Shown piece by piece: positions 22,920 to 32,974 of a stretch of 64,000 nucleotides of DNA (positions are counted from its first letter, which is position 1; every line of letters begins with the position of its first letter). Position numbers and translations under genes: made by a program. Below the pieces are notes generated by a model that ran no database searches, had not been told where the DNA came from, and saw nothing but the letters and a program-made list of their open reading frames with translations. The stretch comes from Hydrangea macrophylla (lineage: Eukaryota > Streptophyta > Magnoliopsida > Cornales > Hydrangeaceae), in the NCBI GenBank assembly GCA_033977485.1, contig CM066991.1, forward strand, positions 53,608,850 to 53,672,849. The letters run 5' to 3'.

Positions 22920-24630
22920 AAATGTTTTGAGTTATAAACTCAAAATTATGGTCATTAATATCATTATTTCCCATGGATGCTCTGTGCATCTCAAGGAAAA
23001 TATAATGAATATGACCATAATTAAAAGTGATGCCTTGAGCATCTTTTAAATATTTTGGATGTCTTGTGCATCCTAAGGAAAATACACATGAAACCCAAAC
23101 GGTTCAAAGTTTTAAATTCCAAGCATGGAGTCTTTCATTTACTGTCAAAGTGGCAAATTAAAATTGGAGACTCTTCTTTCAAGTATGTTGAGGCATAAAC
23201 TCAATATCAAAGTTAATGATATTATTATTTTCTATGGATGCTTTGTGCATCTCAAGGAAATTTTAATTGATATCATTGAAAGTGATGCCTTGAGCATCTT
23301 TCAAAATATATAGATGTCTTGTTCATCCTAACACAAGCTTTCAATTAAATGCTTTTGTCATTTTAAAATTTTGATTGGTAAGCCATCAAATAAAAATGAT
23401 GTTTTTTACACATCACCTTGCCTAGTGCATGTTTTCTTTGAAAAAGAAATATAACTGCGAAGTCTATGACTTCAAAGAAAATGTTAAAAAAGGTGGTATT
23501 GTTTTGAGATGTTAGGTATACATCCACAAGAAGAACATTCTTTTGTTTCAAATGATGCTCTATGCATCGTCAGAATTTTTGATGGCAAGTCCATCACCAA
23601 ATTGATGTCTATGACATCCTTGTACATGCAATGCAATGAAGTTAAAAAAAAACAATACACCCAATTGCACAAAACAAGGCATGCAGCACCATTGAATTTT
23701 CTATGTTGCCCAATTTGACACTAAGGCTTTTGATTGGATATTGATCCATGGCTGTGACATGACTAAGAAGAAATGGTTTGGTCCATTTCAAGTGGTTCAC
23801 ATGGGATACGTCAATTCTCAAATTTCGTTAATGGGTTATATACTCATTCTGAATTTTTAAAATAAATAAATATAATGGGTAATTCACCCAATCCTAAATT
23901 ACATGGGTCATCTACCCATGCCAAATCTAAATTCTAAGTCTAATTACATAGGTCACTTACTTATGTAAAATTCAATTTTAAAATCCAAATCAAATGTGAG
24001 TCTCACTCAAAAACCCAAACTTCTTAAAATCAAAACACGGGTCATACACCCACTGTCAAAATCAAATGAGTTCGTATACTCATTAAATCCAAATCTCCCT
24101 TGAACTACGTTTGACTTGATTCCATTTTACAATGGATACGTAGGCAACCTAAAAAATTAATTTAGGTGCAGTCACAAAATCTCCAAATTTCTAAATTAGA
24201 CATGGATCACATATCTACTATTAACTTCACGAGTTCGTACACTCACAAATTTTCCAAGTTCGTTAACTAGACATGGATCACATATCCACTGTCAAATTAA
24301 ATGAGTCTGCATACTCACTAAATTCAAATTCAAGTTCGATAAATAGGCATGGATCACATATCCACTGTCAAATTCATGAGTTCGTACACTCATTAAATTC
24401 AACTTCATTATATGGGCACTTACCCATATTAATTTCAACGGGCTTTTACCTATTTTAAAAATAATAATAGGTACACCCCATTATAAGTTAAGGGTCATAC
24501 ACCCTACTCAAATTTAAGGGTCATTCACCCTAAATCCCCCCAAAATCAAAATTATTTCCTAAAAGAACTACGGAATGGCTTGATCCCATTTGTGGGTACG
24601 TAGGCAACCTGGGTCATTCACCTAGGTCCA
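22920..24630 (+). repeat. F: array of short heterogeneous hairpins
   Basis: At least 20 inverted repeats of 13-20 nt with 3-7-nt loops follow each other. Examples: GATGCTCTGTGCATC (22976), GAAGTCTATGACTTC (23459), GATGGCAAGTCCATC (23581), GATGTCTATGACATC (23604), TGGGTAATTCACCCA (23876), CATGGGTCATCTACCCATG (23902), ATGAGTTCGTACACTCAT (24376), ATATGGGCACTTACCCATAT (24410), AGGGTCATACACCCT (24491), AGGGTCATTCACCCT (24517) and CCTGGGTCATTCACCTAGG (24608). Arms differ but pair, while the loop is often CATNC or TCGTAC. All lie downstream of the TATA box. Function unknown. Confidence 0.7.
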
Positions 24631-24932
24631 GCCCAAACAAAAAAATAAATATATTTTATTTAATTTAAAATTAGTCTTTTAAATTGGAATCAAAAGGTGT
24701 TTCCTTAAAATAGGGATTGTAATTAAGGGATGTGATATCCTGAATGGGTTCAACCTACTTTAATAAAAGCACATGTAGTTTTAATTATATGTGTGAAATT
24801 GTGTTACGCAAAATGATAAATTTTTGCACAACAAGTCATATAAATAAAATAATAATATAATAATAGACCGGATATGGAAATTCATAAAACTCATATTATT
24901 GCACGTAGAGAAATTACAGGTATTACAAGTCG

Positions 24933-25868
24933 TGGGACAGGAAACAACGCCCGAGGTAGTGGTGCTTGTTGAGGATACTACTGAGGTCGAGGATAAGCCG
25001 TCTGAGGTTTCTAGGTTCCATCCTACGTGCGCTTATTCCCTTGATAGTTACCCTAAGGTATCCAACCTTGGGTATTCCTTGGTGGTGGGTTCTAGAAACT
25101 CCTTTGTGGAAAGTTTCTAAGCAGCGGGGGTCAGTTCATCTGTTGTTGCTATACTGGATACGCATCCTTCTCTAGACTCACAATGAATTGCACTAGTCGT
25201 TCAAAAATCTGATTCAAGTGCCCGATCATCATATGTTGAAGGTGGGGATTCAGTTCCTAATGAAATCTCTTCACCTTCTTCAGAGGTGTGTCAATCATGT
25301 GTTGAGCAAAATGGGATAATCGCTCAAATTGGGTTGTGTATTCCCTCACTTTCCAACCTCCTTGGACTAAACTTAGAAAATTCTTCTCCTGTTGGTCCTT
25401 CTCATCCTCTGGAAAATACTTTACCAGGAATATGCCTTTGAATGTTTCCCAAGGCATCCCCCTTACAGCTTTTATTCCAATGGTTGCCATTCGGCTTCCC
25501 ACTAGTCTAGTCTACGGTGGTGTAGGTCAATTGGAACATAGCAAGGCAATGCTTGTCTTGCTTGTTACAATCAAGAGCTTCAAAAATAAGCTCCATCTCA
25601 CATAGCCACTGCTCTGCATTCCATGGTTCTGTCAACCCATCAAACTTGTTCGGGCGTAGGGTATAGAAACATTCTAACACCTTATCTCCAGTTTTCCCGA
25701 CAAAGGTGGCGCAACAGGGTGCTGGACAGGCCGTTGGTGAGTAGCATGGTTATAGGTGTCTCCAACATGCTCCATTCATTGCATGAACGCGTCAAAGACA
25801 CTGTTTGTGTCCATGCCCTTTGGAATAGGGGCTCTTAGTCGTGCTTGATTCCTTGTAGGTCCTACCAT
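24933..25868 (-). pseudogene. gag: A: gag N-terminal part
   Basis: Minus strand, starting at the ATG at 25866-25868 (MVGPTRNQARL). The retrotransposon gag domain is recognisable at 25257-25640: an EQWL-type block, then GMPWETFKGIFLVKYFPEDEKDQQEKNF, EYTTQFERLSHFAQHM and KKVKRF. The N-terminal half and the Gly/Arg-rich tail (24933-25250) contain several stops and shifts. The downstream zinc knuckles of the same gene lie at 9660-9790, on the other side of B. It would form the capsid; it is dead. Confidence 0.8.
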
Positions 25869-26084
25869 AGTGACCTCATGTGATGTGTACCTATAAAAAC
25901 ACCTAACAATTAGCTGACAATCTTATCGCAGAAATAACTAAATAACGGTGAAGCGATAAACAAAATGAAATGTCAATTCTAGATTACCAGCACATAACAA
26001 AATCAAACTCATAAATATTTCCAAAAAAAAAAACAATACTTACATATATATATCCATCAAAATATGTACCGCAGAGCACACTAG
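25869..26084 (-). other. A: 5' leader fragment
   Basis: No gene is seen. It lies upstream of the A gag start and stops where the G LTR begins. A minus-strand GTAAGTATTG near 26044 and a TATAG before GTACACAT near 25887 could be splice sites of a leader intron, but this is a guess. No PBS is present, so the rest of the leader and the 5' LTR of A should lie elsewhere, probably right of the window. Confidence 0.35.
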
Positions 26085-26587
26085 TATAGACACCCCAATT
26101 TTGACAGAACTATCGAACCTAGGGAGAAATACCTTTGGATACGATGATGATACTGTTCGGTGCACTTGAACAGTCTTCAAAGAACTCTTCATAAACTTCA
26201 AAAAACTTCTCAATTAAATTTCATTTCAAAAAGGAGCAAGATCTTCAAGGGCAAGTTTCTATGATTTATTGAGTATCAAATACATGTCGTAGAGAAATTA
26301 GAACATTTGAGATGGCAAAGATCCAAGAAAAGAGGTTCGGGAGTTTGAAACCATTATCACTCTTCAAATATTATTTTAAAAGAAGAAATAAAAAAAATTG
26401 ATGAAGAACCAAGAAAATTAGGTTTTCTGAAATGAATTCTACTTGTCCTAGACCTTGAAACGATTTCAAGGATATTTTATTTATCATATTCGAATCTAGG
26501 ATGAGCTATTTAAATAAGGATTTTCAAGGCAAGAAAAGTAAAAAAGGAGAAAAAGAAAAAGAAAATGTTTAAAAATAGCAAGAGCCT

Positions 26588-27992
26588 TGTAGGAATATTA
26601 GGTTTAAAATTATTTTAAACGCACAACGGAAAGGTTAAGTTACACAAACTTTATTGGTATGCCCGGATCTACTACCCGTCAACTATGTAGATGCACACAC
26701 AAGAGGGGACAAGAATTATACCTCACGGTCTTGAACCCAATTCTAAAATCTTAGACTTCCAGCAGCCTCCACTAGATGGTCTTCACTCTTATGACTCCTA
26801 CGGATGCCTGCCGGAAAGACTAGGGTTAGTGGGAACCCTAATGGAGAGGATAGAGAAGGTTTGGGAGCTCTAAAACAGTTTCTGCAACTTCTGGCGTATT
26901 AAAACGATGAACACTTTTTTCTGGCTGCAGCTGCCCTATTTATATATTCCCAAAACTAACCTAACGTTCAAGCGATCGAAGTGCGTTCAATCGATCGAAC
27001 CATCTTCAAGCGATCGAACCTGTCCAGACTTCAATCGATCGAGACTCCTTTGATCAATCGAACCTATCTTTATTGTTGGCTCAGACCAGTTGTTAATTCC
27101 CATGACCAAACTCTTTAATCAGCAAACTAACCAACTGATCAGTTAACATTTATTCCACTATAAAATAATAACTGAACTCCAATACAAAAGAGTAGATTCG
27201 AAACGATAACTAGACTTGTATGGTGTACTAATGTCCCTCTACCTTCAGCATTCCTAATCATATTCAGGTAGTCGGATAACTGTTACTGTCAACCTGAATC
27301 ATGATTACTTCTTGTATTCCTTGAGTACTATTCACCTCTCATGATTACCAAACATGTTGATAACTACTCATCAACAAGACTGTAGTTCTCAGTAATCAAC
27401 TTGGTGACATTCTCAAGGGAATGCTTACTCTTTATCAGAGGGTAGATTCTATCTTGACAATATATATTCATAACCCTATGAACATGATATACCCAAGATA
27501 CCCAGGTGTTGATCTTTAATAGACCTCACTGATTGGTAAGTCAAATCAGCCACATCCACAGTCTATGTTCATAATCGTCTCAAGATTAAGAACACATACC
27601 TTATACAAGTTATGAGTTCCTATCGACTGTTGATAGTCTTGAGTGTCAATAGGAAAGCTCAGGTCCATCAATGCACTATAAGCACTAGCATATTAACTAA
27701 GAGTTAGACTCTATTGATTGAAATTAATCATTCCATCCAGTGGTAGTTAATCATGCTATAGTGTAAACCTGATGAGATATCCAGTCTCTTCATCCACTGT
27801 GACAAATTCTAAGTATCAAAGGATAGTAATTCGTATCTCACTTGTATGTATCTCATACACACACGAATTACTTATTATGATACTTAAGGATTAACAATCA
27901 TATCATGACAATGAAATGTAAAGCTGATATCCATATGTTAAAATGCGATTGTCTTATTCGTAAAGTAATGGTTTGAGGGCACAAACCCAACA
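26588..27992 (-). repeat. C: 3' LTR
   Basis: 1405 bp. It ends in CACAAACCCAACA next to the minus-strand PPT GTGTGGGAGTT. In element sense it starts TGTTGGGTTTGTGCCC, like the D LTR. U3 holds copies of the TTCRATCGATCGAA motif at 26985-27065. Confidence 0.9.
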
Positions 27993-29767
27993 AACTCCCA
28001 CACTGCACTCATCACCATACAGGATTACATCTAAGACCCAAATTATCTAGATGACGTTCAAAGGCCTTCTTTGGCAAGGCCTTTGTAAAAGGTTCTGCAA
28101 GATTGTCAGAGGTGGCAATCTTACTGACAGTCATATCTCCACGCTGAACAATATCTCGAATTAGATGATATTTCTACTCTACGAGCTTTCCCTTTTCGTG
28201 GTTCCTTGGCTCCTTGGACTGAGCCACTACCCCACTATTATCACAATATAGTGTAACAGGAGACAACGACGCTGGTACCACCTCGAGTTCCATAAGGAAC
28301 TTCTTGAGCCAAGTAGCTTCTTTTGCTGCTTCACAAGCAGCCATATACTCAGCTTTTGTAGTTGAGTCTGCAATGCATTTCTTCTTAATGCTCCTCCAAC
28401 TGACAGCACCACCTCAAAGGTAAAGAGATGTTCGGATGTCGACTTTCTCAAATCTTTATCTGAGTCAGTGTATCATACTGGAATTAACTCACCACCGCCA
28501 TATACAAGCATGTAATATTTAGTCCTTCTCAAGTACTCAAGAAAGTGTTGAACGGCTATCCATTGCTTTGGACCTGGATTTGATTAATATCAACTAACCA
28601 TGCCAAAGGTAAAGCAGATATCTGGTCTAGTACATAACATCACATACATGAGACTTCCCACTGTCGAAGCATAGGGAATTCCTGCCATGCGATTCCTCTC
28701 CTCCTGTGTCTTTGGACACTGGTCCTTAGAGAACCCTAAACCATGCCTGAAAGGTAATAGACCTTTCTTCGAATTATCCATTGAAAACCTAGTTAGCACC
28801 TTATCGATGTAACCAGCTTGAGATAATCCCATTATCTTTCGCTTGCGATCCCGGAAAAGCTTCATCCCAAGAATATAGCTCGCCTCTCCTAATTCCTTTA
28901 TATCGAAAGTACTAGCTGGCCAAACCTTAACCGTTGACAATGTCGCTACATTATTCCTAATGAGTAGAATGTCATCAACATAGAGAATAAGAGAAGCTAC
29001 CACTTTTCCTTCATACTTCTTGTATACACAAGGCTCATCCAGATTCTATATGAAACCAAACGACTTGACCACTTGGTCAAAATGTATGTTCTAACTCTTG
29101 GATGCCTGCTTAAGCCCATAAATGGACTTTTGCAACTTACATACCAAGTCACCTTTCCCACTAGCTATGAACCCTTCTGGTTGCTGCATATAGATGTCGT
29201 CCTCAAGATTGCCATTCAAGAATGCAGTCTTGATGTCCATCTGCCAGATCTCATAATTTAGGCATGTAGGAATGGATAAGAGTATTCTGATGGACTTGAG
29301 CATGGCTACCGACGAGAAGGTTTCCTCATGGTCAATGCCCTCCCTCTGAGTATAACCTTTTGCTACAAGCCTTTCTTTAAAGGTCTCAACCTTTCCATCA
29401 GATTCTCTTTTCCTCTTATAGACTCACTTATAACCAATGGTTTTAATATTGGCTGGAAGTTTTAAATGATCCCAGGCCTGATTAGAATACATAGATTCCA
29501 ATTTATCCTTCATAGCTTTAACCCAATGAGCTGAATCAACCTTAACCATTGCCTCTTCATATGTGGTAGGATCAGATTCAGATTCTATAGAGAGAGCTTC
29601 AAAAACTTCTCCTAAGAACATATAACTATTAGGCTGGCCAATAGTCCTCCCACTATGATAATGTACTGGTACAAAAAAGGGTGAAGAAGTAGTATTTTCT
29701 CGATTCACATCATTATTAACTACGGGATGGACTGAGGGCTTTCCTTTTATATCTCTAAGATCTATCA
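27993..29767 (-). pseudogene. pol: C: copia pol, RT and RNase H part
   Basis: Minus strand. RT is recognisable from 29303 ([25 protein letters not shown], shown here only in part: [13 protein letters not shown]) to 28590, with the catalytic YVDD intact at 28971-28982. RNase H follows at 28590-28010 with several frame breaks. The acidic linker between integrase and RT ([18 protein letters not shown]) is at 29424-29768. The piece is continuous with 38357 onward once D is removed. Confidence 0.9.
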
Positions 29768-31273
29768 TGTTGGGTTTGTGCCCTCAAACCATTACTTTAT
29801 ATAGGAGACATTGACATTTTAATATATGGATATCAACTTTACATTTTGTTATGTATGTTTCTTTCATGAGATGATTGTTATCCTTAAGTATCATAGTAAG
29901 TAATTCGTGTATGTATGAGATACATACAAGTGAGATATGAATTGCTATTCTTTGTTACTTAGAACATGTCACAGTGGATGTTGAGACTAGGATATCTCAT
30001 CAGGTTTACACTGTAGCATAATTAACTACCATTGGATGGAGTGATCAATCTCAAATCACTAGAGTGTAACTCTTGGTTAATATGCTAGTGCTTATAGTGC
30101 ATTGACGGACCTGAGCTTTCCTATTGACACTCAAGGCTGTCAATCAGTCGATAGGAACTCATAACTTGTATAAGGTACGTGTTCTTAATCTTGAGACGTT
30201 TATGAACACAGACTGTGGATATGGCTGCTTTGACTTACCAATCAGTGAGGTCTATAGAAGATCAACACCTGGGTATCTTGGGTATGTCATATTCATAGGG
30301 TTGTGAACATAAATTGTCAAGACAGAATCTACCCTCTGTTTCCGAGTAAGCATTCCCTTGAGAATGTCACCAAGTCGATTACTGAGTACTGCAGTCTTGT
30401 TGATAAGAGTTATCAACATGTTTGGTAATCATGAGAGGTGAATGGGACTCAAGGAATACAAGAAGTAATCATGATTCAGGTTGACAGTAACAGTTATCCG
30501 ACTACCTGAATATGATTACGAATGCTAACGGTAGAGGGACATTAGTACACCATACAAGTCTAGTTATCGCTTCGGATATGTTCTTTTGCGTTGGAGTTCA
30601 GTTATCATTTTATAGTGGAGTAAAAGTTAACTGATCAGTCGATTAATTTGCTGATCAAAGAGTTTGGTCATAGGAATTAATCAACTGATCTGAGCCAACA
30701 ATAAAGAGCCTAAGAGGTCCCACTCTTAGCTCCGCTAGGATGCTTGGAAAGGCAAATGAGGATGATGTCAAGACAGGTTCGATCGATCAAAGTTGTCTCG
30801 ATCGATTGAAGTCTAGACAGGTTCGATCGATTGAAGATGGTTCGATCGATCTAATGTTCGATCGATCGAAACCACTTCGATTGCTCAAAGTCTAGGTCGG
30901 TTCTGGGAATCTATAAATAGGGCAGCTGCGTTCTGGAAAAGAGGTTCGTCATTTTTATTAACCAGACGCTGCTGAAACTGTTTTAGAGTACCAAACCTTC
31001 TCCTTCCTCTCTATTAGAGATCCCACCATCTCTAGTCTCTCCGGGAAGCATCCGCAGGAGACATAAGGGTGAAGACAACGTAGTGAAGGCTGCTGCATCA
31101 CCAAGGAGAAGAAAATCAGAATTGGGTTCAAGACACTAAGGTATAACTCTTGTCCCCTCTTGTACGCATCTATGGAACTGACGAGTAGTAGATCCTGGGA
31201 TACCAAAAGTTTTTATAACTTGACCTATTTCCGCTGCGCATTTAAAACTTAGTTTAAACTAGTTTTTCCAACA
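29768..31273 (+). repeat. D: 5' LTR
   Basis: 1506 bp. It starts TGTTGGGTTTGTGCCC and ends TTTTTCCAACA. TATA box CTATAAATAG at 30911-30920. Several copies of TTCGATCGATCGAA-type palindromes lie at 30779-30890, immediately upstream of the TATA box. Confidence 0.95.
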
Positions 31274-31275
31274 AT

Positions 31276-31287
31276 TGGTATCAGAGC
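31276..31287 (+). other. D: primer-binding site (tRNA-iMet)
   Basis: TGGTATCAGAGC, two bases after the LTR end. In C the matching site (near 43026-43037, minus strand) has decayed to TTTGCATCATAGC. Confidence 0.95.
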
Positions 31288-32974
31288 CAGGCTCGTTTGG
31301 ATCTATAGATGCATTTTTGAAACACTATATTGATTTGCATGTTGATTTTAGAACTGTTTTCAAAACGGCATTGTCACAGATCTGTTTCTGCAGTGTTATC
31401 GCAGCAGAATACAAATCTGTGATTGCATGGGATGCAAGGCGGGTTCGATCGATCGAACATGTTTCGATCGATCGAACATCCTCTGTACTCGAGCGATCGT
31501 ACAGTCGTCGATCGATCGAAACCTTCTGGTATTCGATCGATCGAACGAAGTTAGATCGATCGAGACAGACTCTTTGTCAGGTTCTCTGTTTCACAGTTTT
31601 AAAGTGTTTTGAAATTAAAAACTTTAATTTTAAAATATTCTGTAAAATTTTCAAATCATTCCGTGAAACAGAATGTTCAAGCGATTGAACAATGTTCAAT
31701 CGATCGAAGGTTCGAGCGATTGAACGGTCTTCGATCGATCGAACTGTGACAGAGAAGTAAGATGCTGTTTTAAGTTCTAATTCAGTATGTAAAGAGTTTA
31801 TATACTGTGTGAATCAATTAAGTGTTTCAATAGTTACATATATTTGTTATGTATGTATGGATGCGTGTACGACTAACCCTTTTGCAGCTAGATTAGTCGC
31901 TATCTCCCATGGCACCAAATCATTTGAATATTTGTATTTAAATTGTTTGAGATTGGTGCATGTTGTAATTTAAGTTTGGTTTGGTTTTAAGGCATATGTA
32001 AAGGGCGCTGCGACTTCAATCCTACGAAAAGGAAAGTCGCACCGGTTTCCCTAGCCTTTTATTTTGTTGTAATTTCTATTTCTAGATAAATTGTAAACTT
32101 CGAAAGAAGCATAGGACAAATGTAATAGAATTAGAAAATCCATGAAGATGGAGCAAGGAGCCGTTGTCCATAAAGATGGAGCTGGAGGCGATCAAACCAA
32201 AAAGAAGGTTCTATAGAGATAGAGCCATGGGAGATAGAGGCATTGTTTGAATGCCTATATTTCATTTTAGTTTTTTGTTTTATGTGCTTGGTTTGTGATT
32301 GGCGTATAATACATTGTTGCATGCACTTAAAACAAGTTTTCTAAAATAAAATTCAAAAAACCGTTTTAACACATTAGTAAACATCGGATGTTTATGGGTA
32401 GTGTGTAAAAAACAAATTTTTCTTTAAAAGCAAAATCCTTAATTTACCAAATCTAGTGGGAGAGGGTCTTATTTTGACACCCACGATCTTCCATTAACGA
32501 TTCACTGTAAGATGAGTCGTGCATTTTGTGTCACCTCGCCAGGGGTGATCATTCCATACGGAGGGTGCATTACTTATTGGTTACTAGATGTGAACTTCTT
32601 TTGATAGGATCAATCAGACGTGTTAGAGGGTGACCACCACACGGAGGCGCTACTTGAGACGGTTGTGATTGGATCCTAGTTAATGGTACACACTAGCTAA
32701 GCTATGGATAAGGGATCCCACACGGGGCATTGTTCAGAAACTTAGAGATCAAAAGGAATCGGGAGTCATAACTTGTTTTTGCAAGAGTTGCATAGCGGAC
32801 AAGTCTTGATTAATCGAAAAATAGAAAATTGACCTCCACACGGAGGCTTTATTCTTTTGTTTCGATATTCCGGCGACTTTGTTTTAAAATAAGAGTTTTA
32901 AGGATTCTTTTATTTCAAACTGTCAAATCCTGATATCCATATTTATTTTGTTTATTTGATTTTCAGTAATCATA
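31288..32974 (+). other. D: 5' leader, no gene seen
   Basis: This 1.7-kb leader has no convincing frame. It begins with a second dense cluster of the GATCGATCGAA palindrome at 31440-31575 and 31678-31742. The rest is AT-rich, with a repeated CACACGGAGG motif (32640, 32720, 32828). C has the same leader at 41320-43038. Confidence 0.7.

Larger units (their letters stand above)
22080..24833 (+). mobile_element. F: solo LTR (2.75 kb), probably Tat lineage
   Basis: The insertion starts TGTTAGACTATAC and ends TTGCACAACA, with a perfect 5-bp TSD AGTCA at 22075-22079 and 24834-24838. Comparison with the uninterrupted B 3' LTR near 14552 shows the exact empty site. There is no coding sequence and no second LTR, so it is a solo LTR left by recombination. 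Orientation is set by a TATA box at 22536-22545. Two copies of GGNTACGTAGGCAACCT near 24131 and 24593, a motif I associate with Tat-type gypsy LTRs, suggest the lineage. Poly-purine stretches flank the promoter. Confidence 0.85.
9796..24927 (-). mobile_element. B: complete minus-strand Ty3/gypsy element with giant LTRs
   Basis: 15.1 kb including the F insertion, with a perfect 5-bp TSD AGTCG at 9791-9795 and 24928-24932. In element sense the 5' LTR is 18887-24927 (interrupted by F), a tRNA-iMet PBS lies at 18866-18877, gag-pol runs 18165 to 14676, the PPT is next to 14640 and the 3' LTR is 9796-14639. Domain order gag, protease, RT, RNase H, integrase makes it Ty3/gypsy. The pol resembles that of A, so both are chromovirus-like. 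The LTRs differ in length (4844 against about 3282 bp without F) because of internal tandem repeats. Confidence 0.93.
18887..24927 (-). repeat. B: 5' LTR, interrupted by solo LTR F
   Basis: LTR parts are 18887-22079 and 24839-24927, together about 3282 bp. In the first 330 bp about 15 substitutions separate it from the 3' LTR. The TATA box of the 3' copy is changed here: the plus strand reads GATTTTGTAGAGG at 21727-21739, so CTACAAAAT replaces CTATAAAAT. The 69-mer array (about 7 copies) and 187-mer (about 2.5 copies) are shorter than in the 3' LTR. Confidence 0.9.

Noticed and set aside
22080..24833. F as a DNA transposon or MITE
   Set aside because: It has TG/CA ends, a 5-bp TSD, a TATA box and LTR size, but no terminal inverted repeats beyond the dinucleotides.
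31275..31688. 137-residue frame in the D leader
   Set aside because: It starts at the PBS and runs through the palindrome cluster; C does not keep it.
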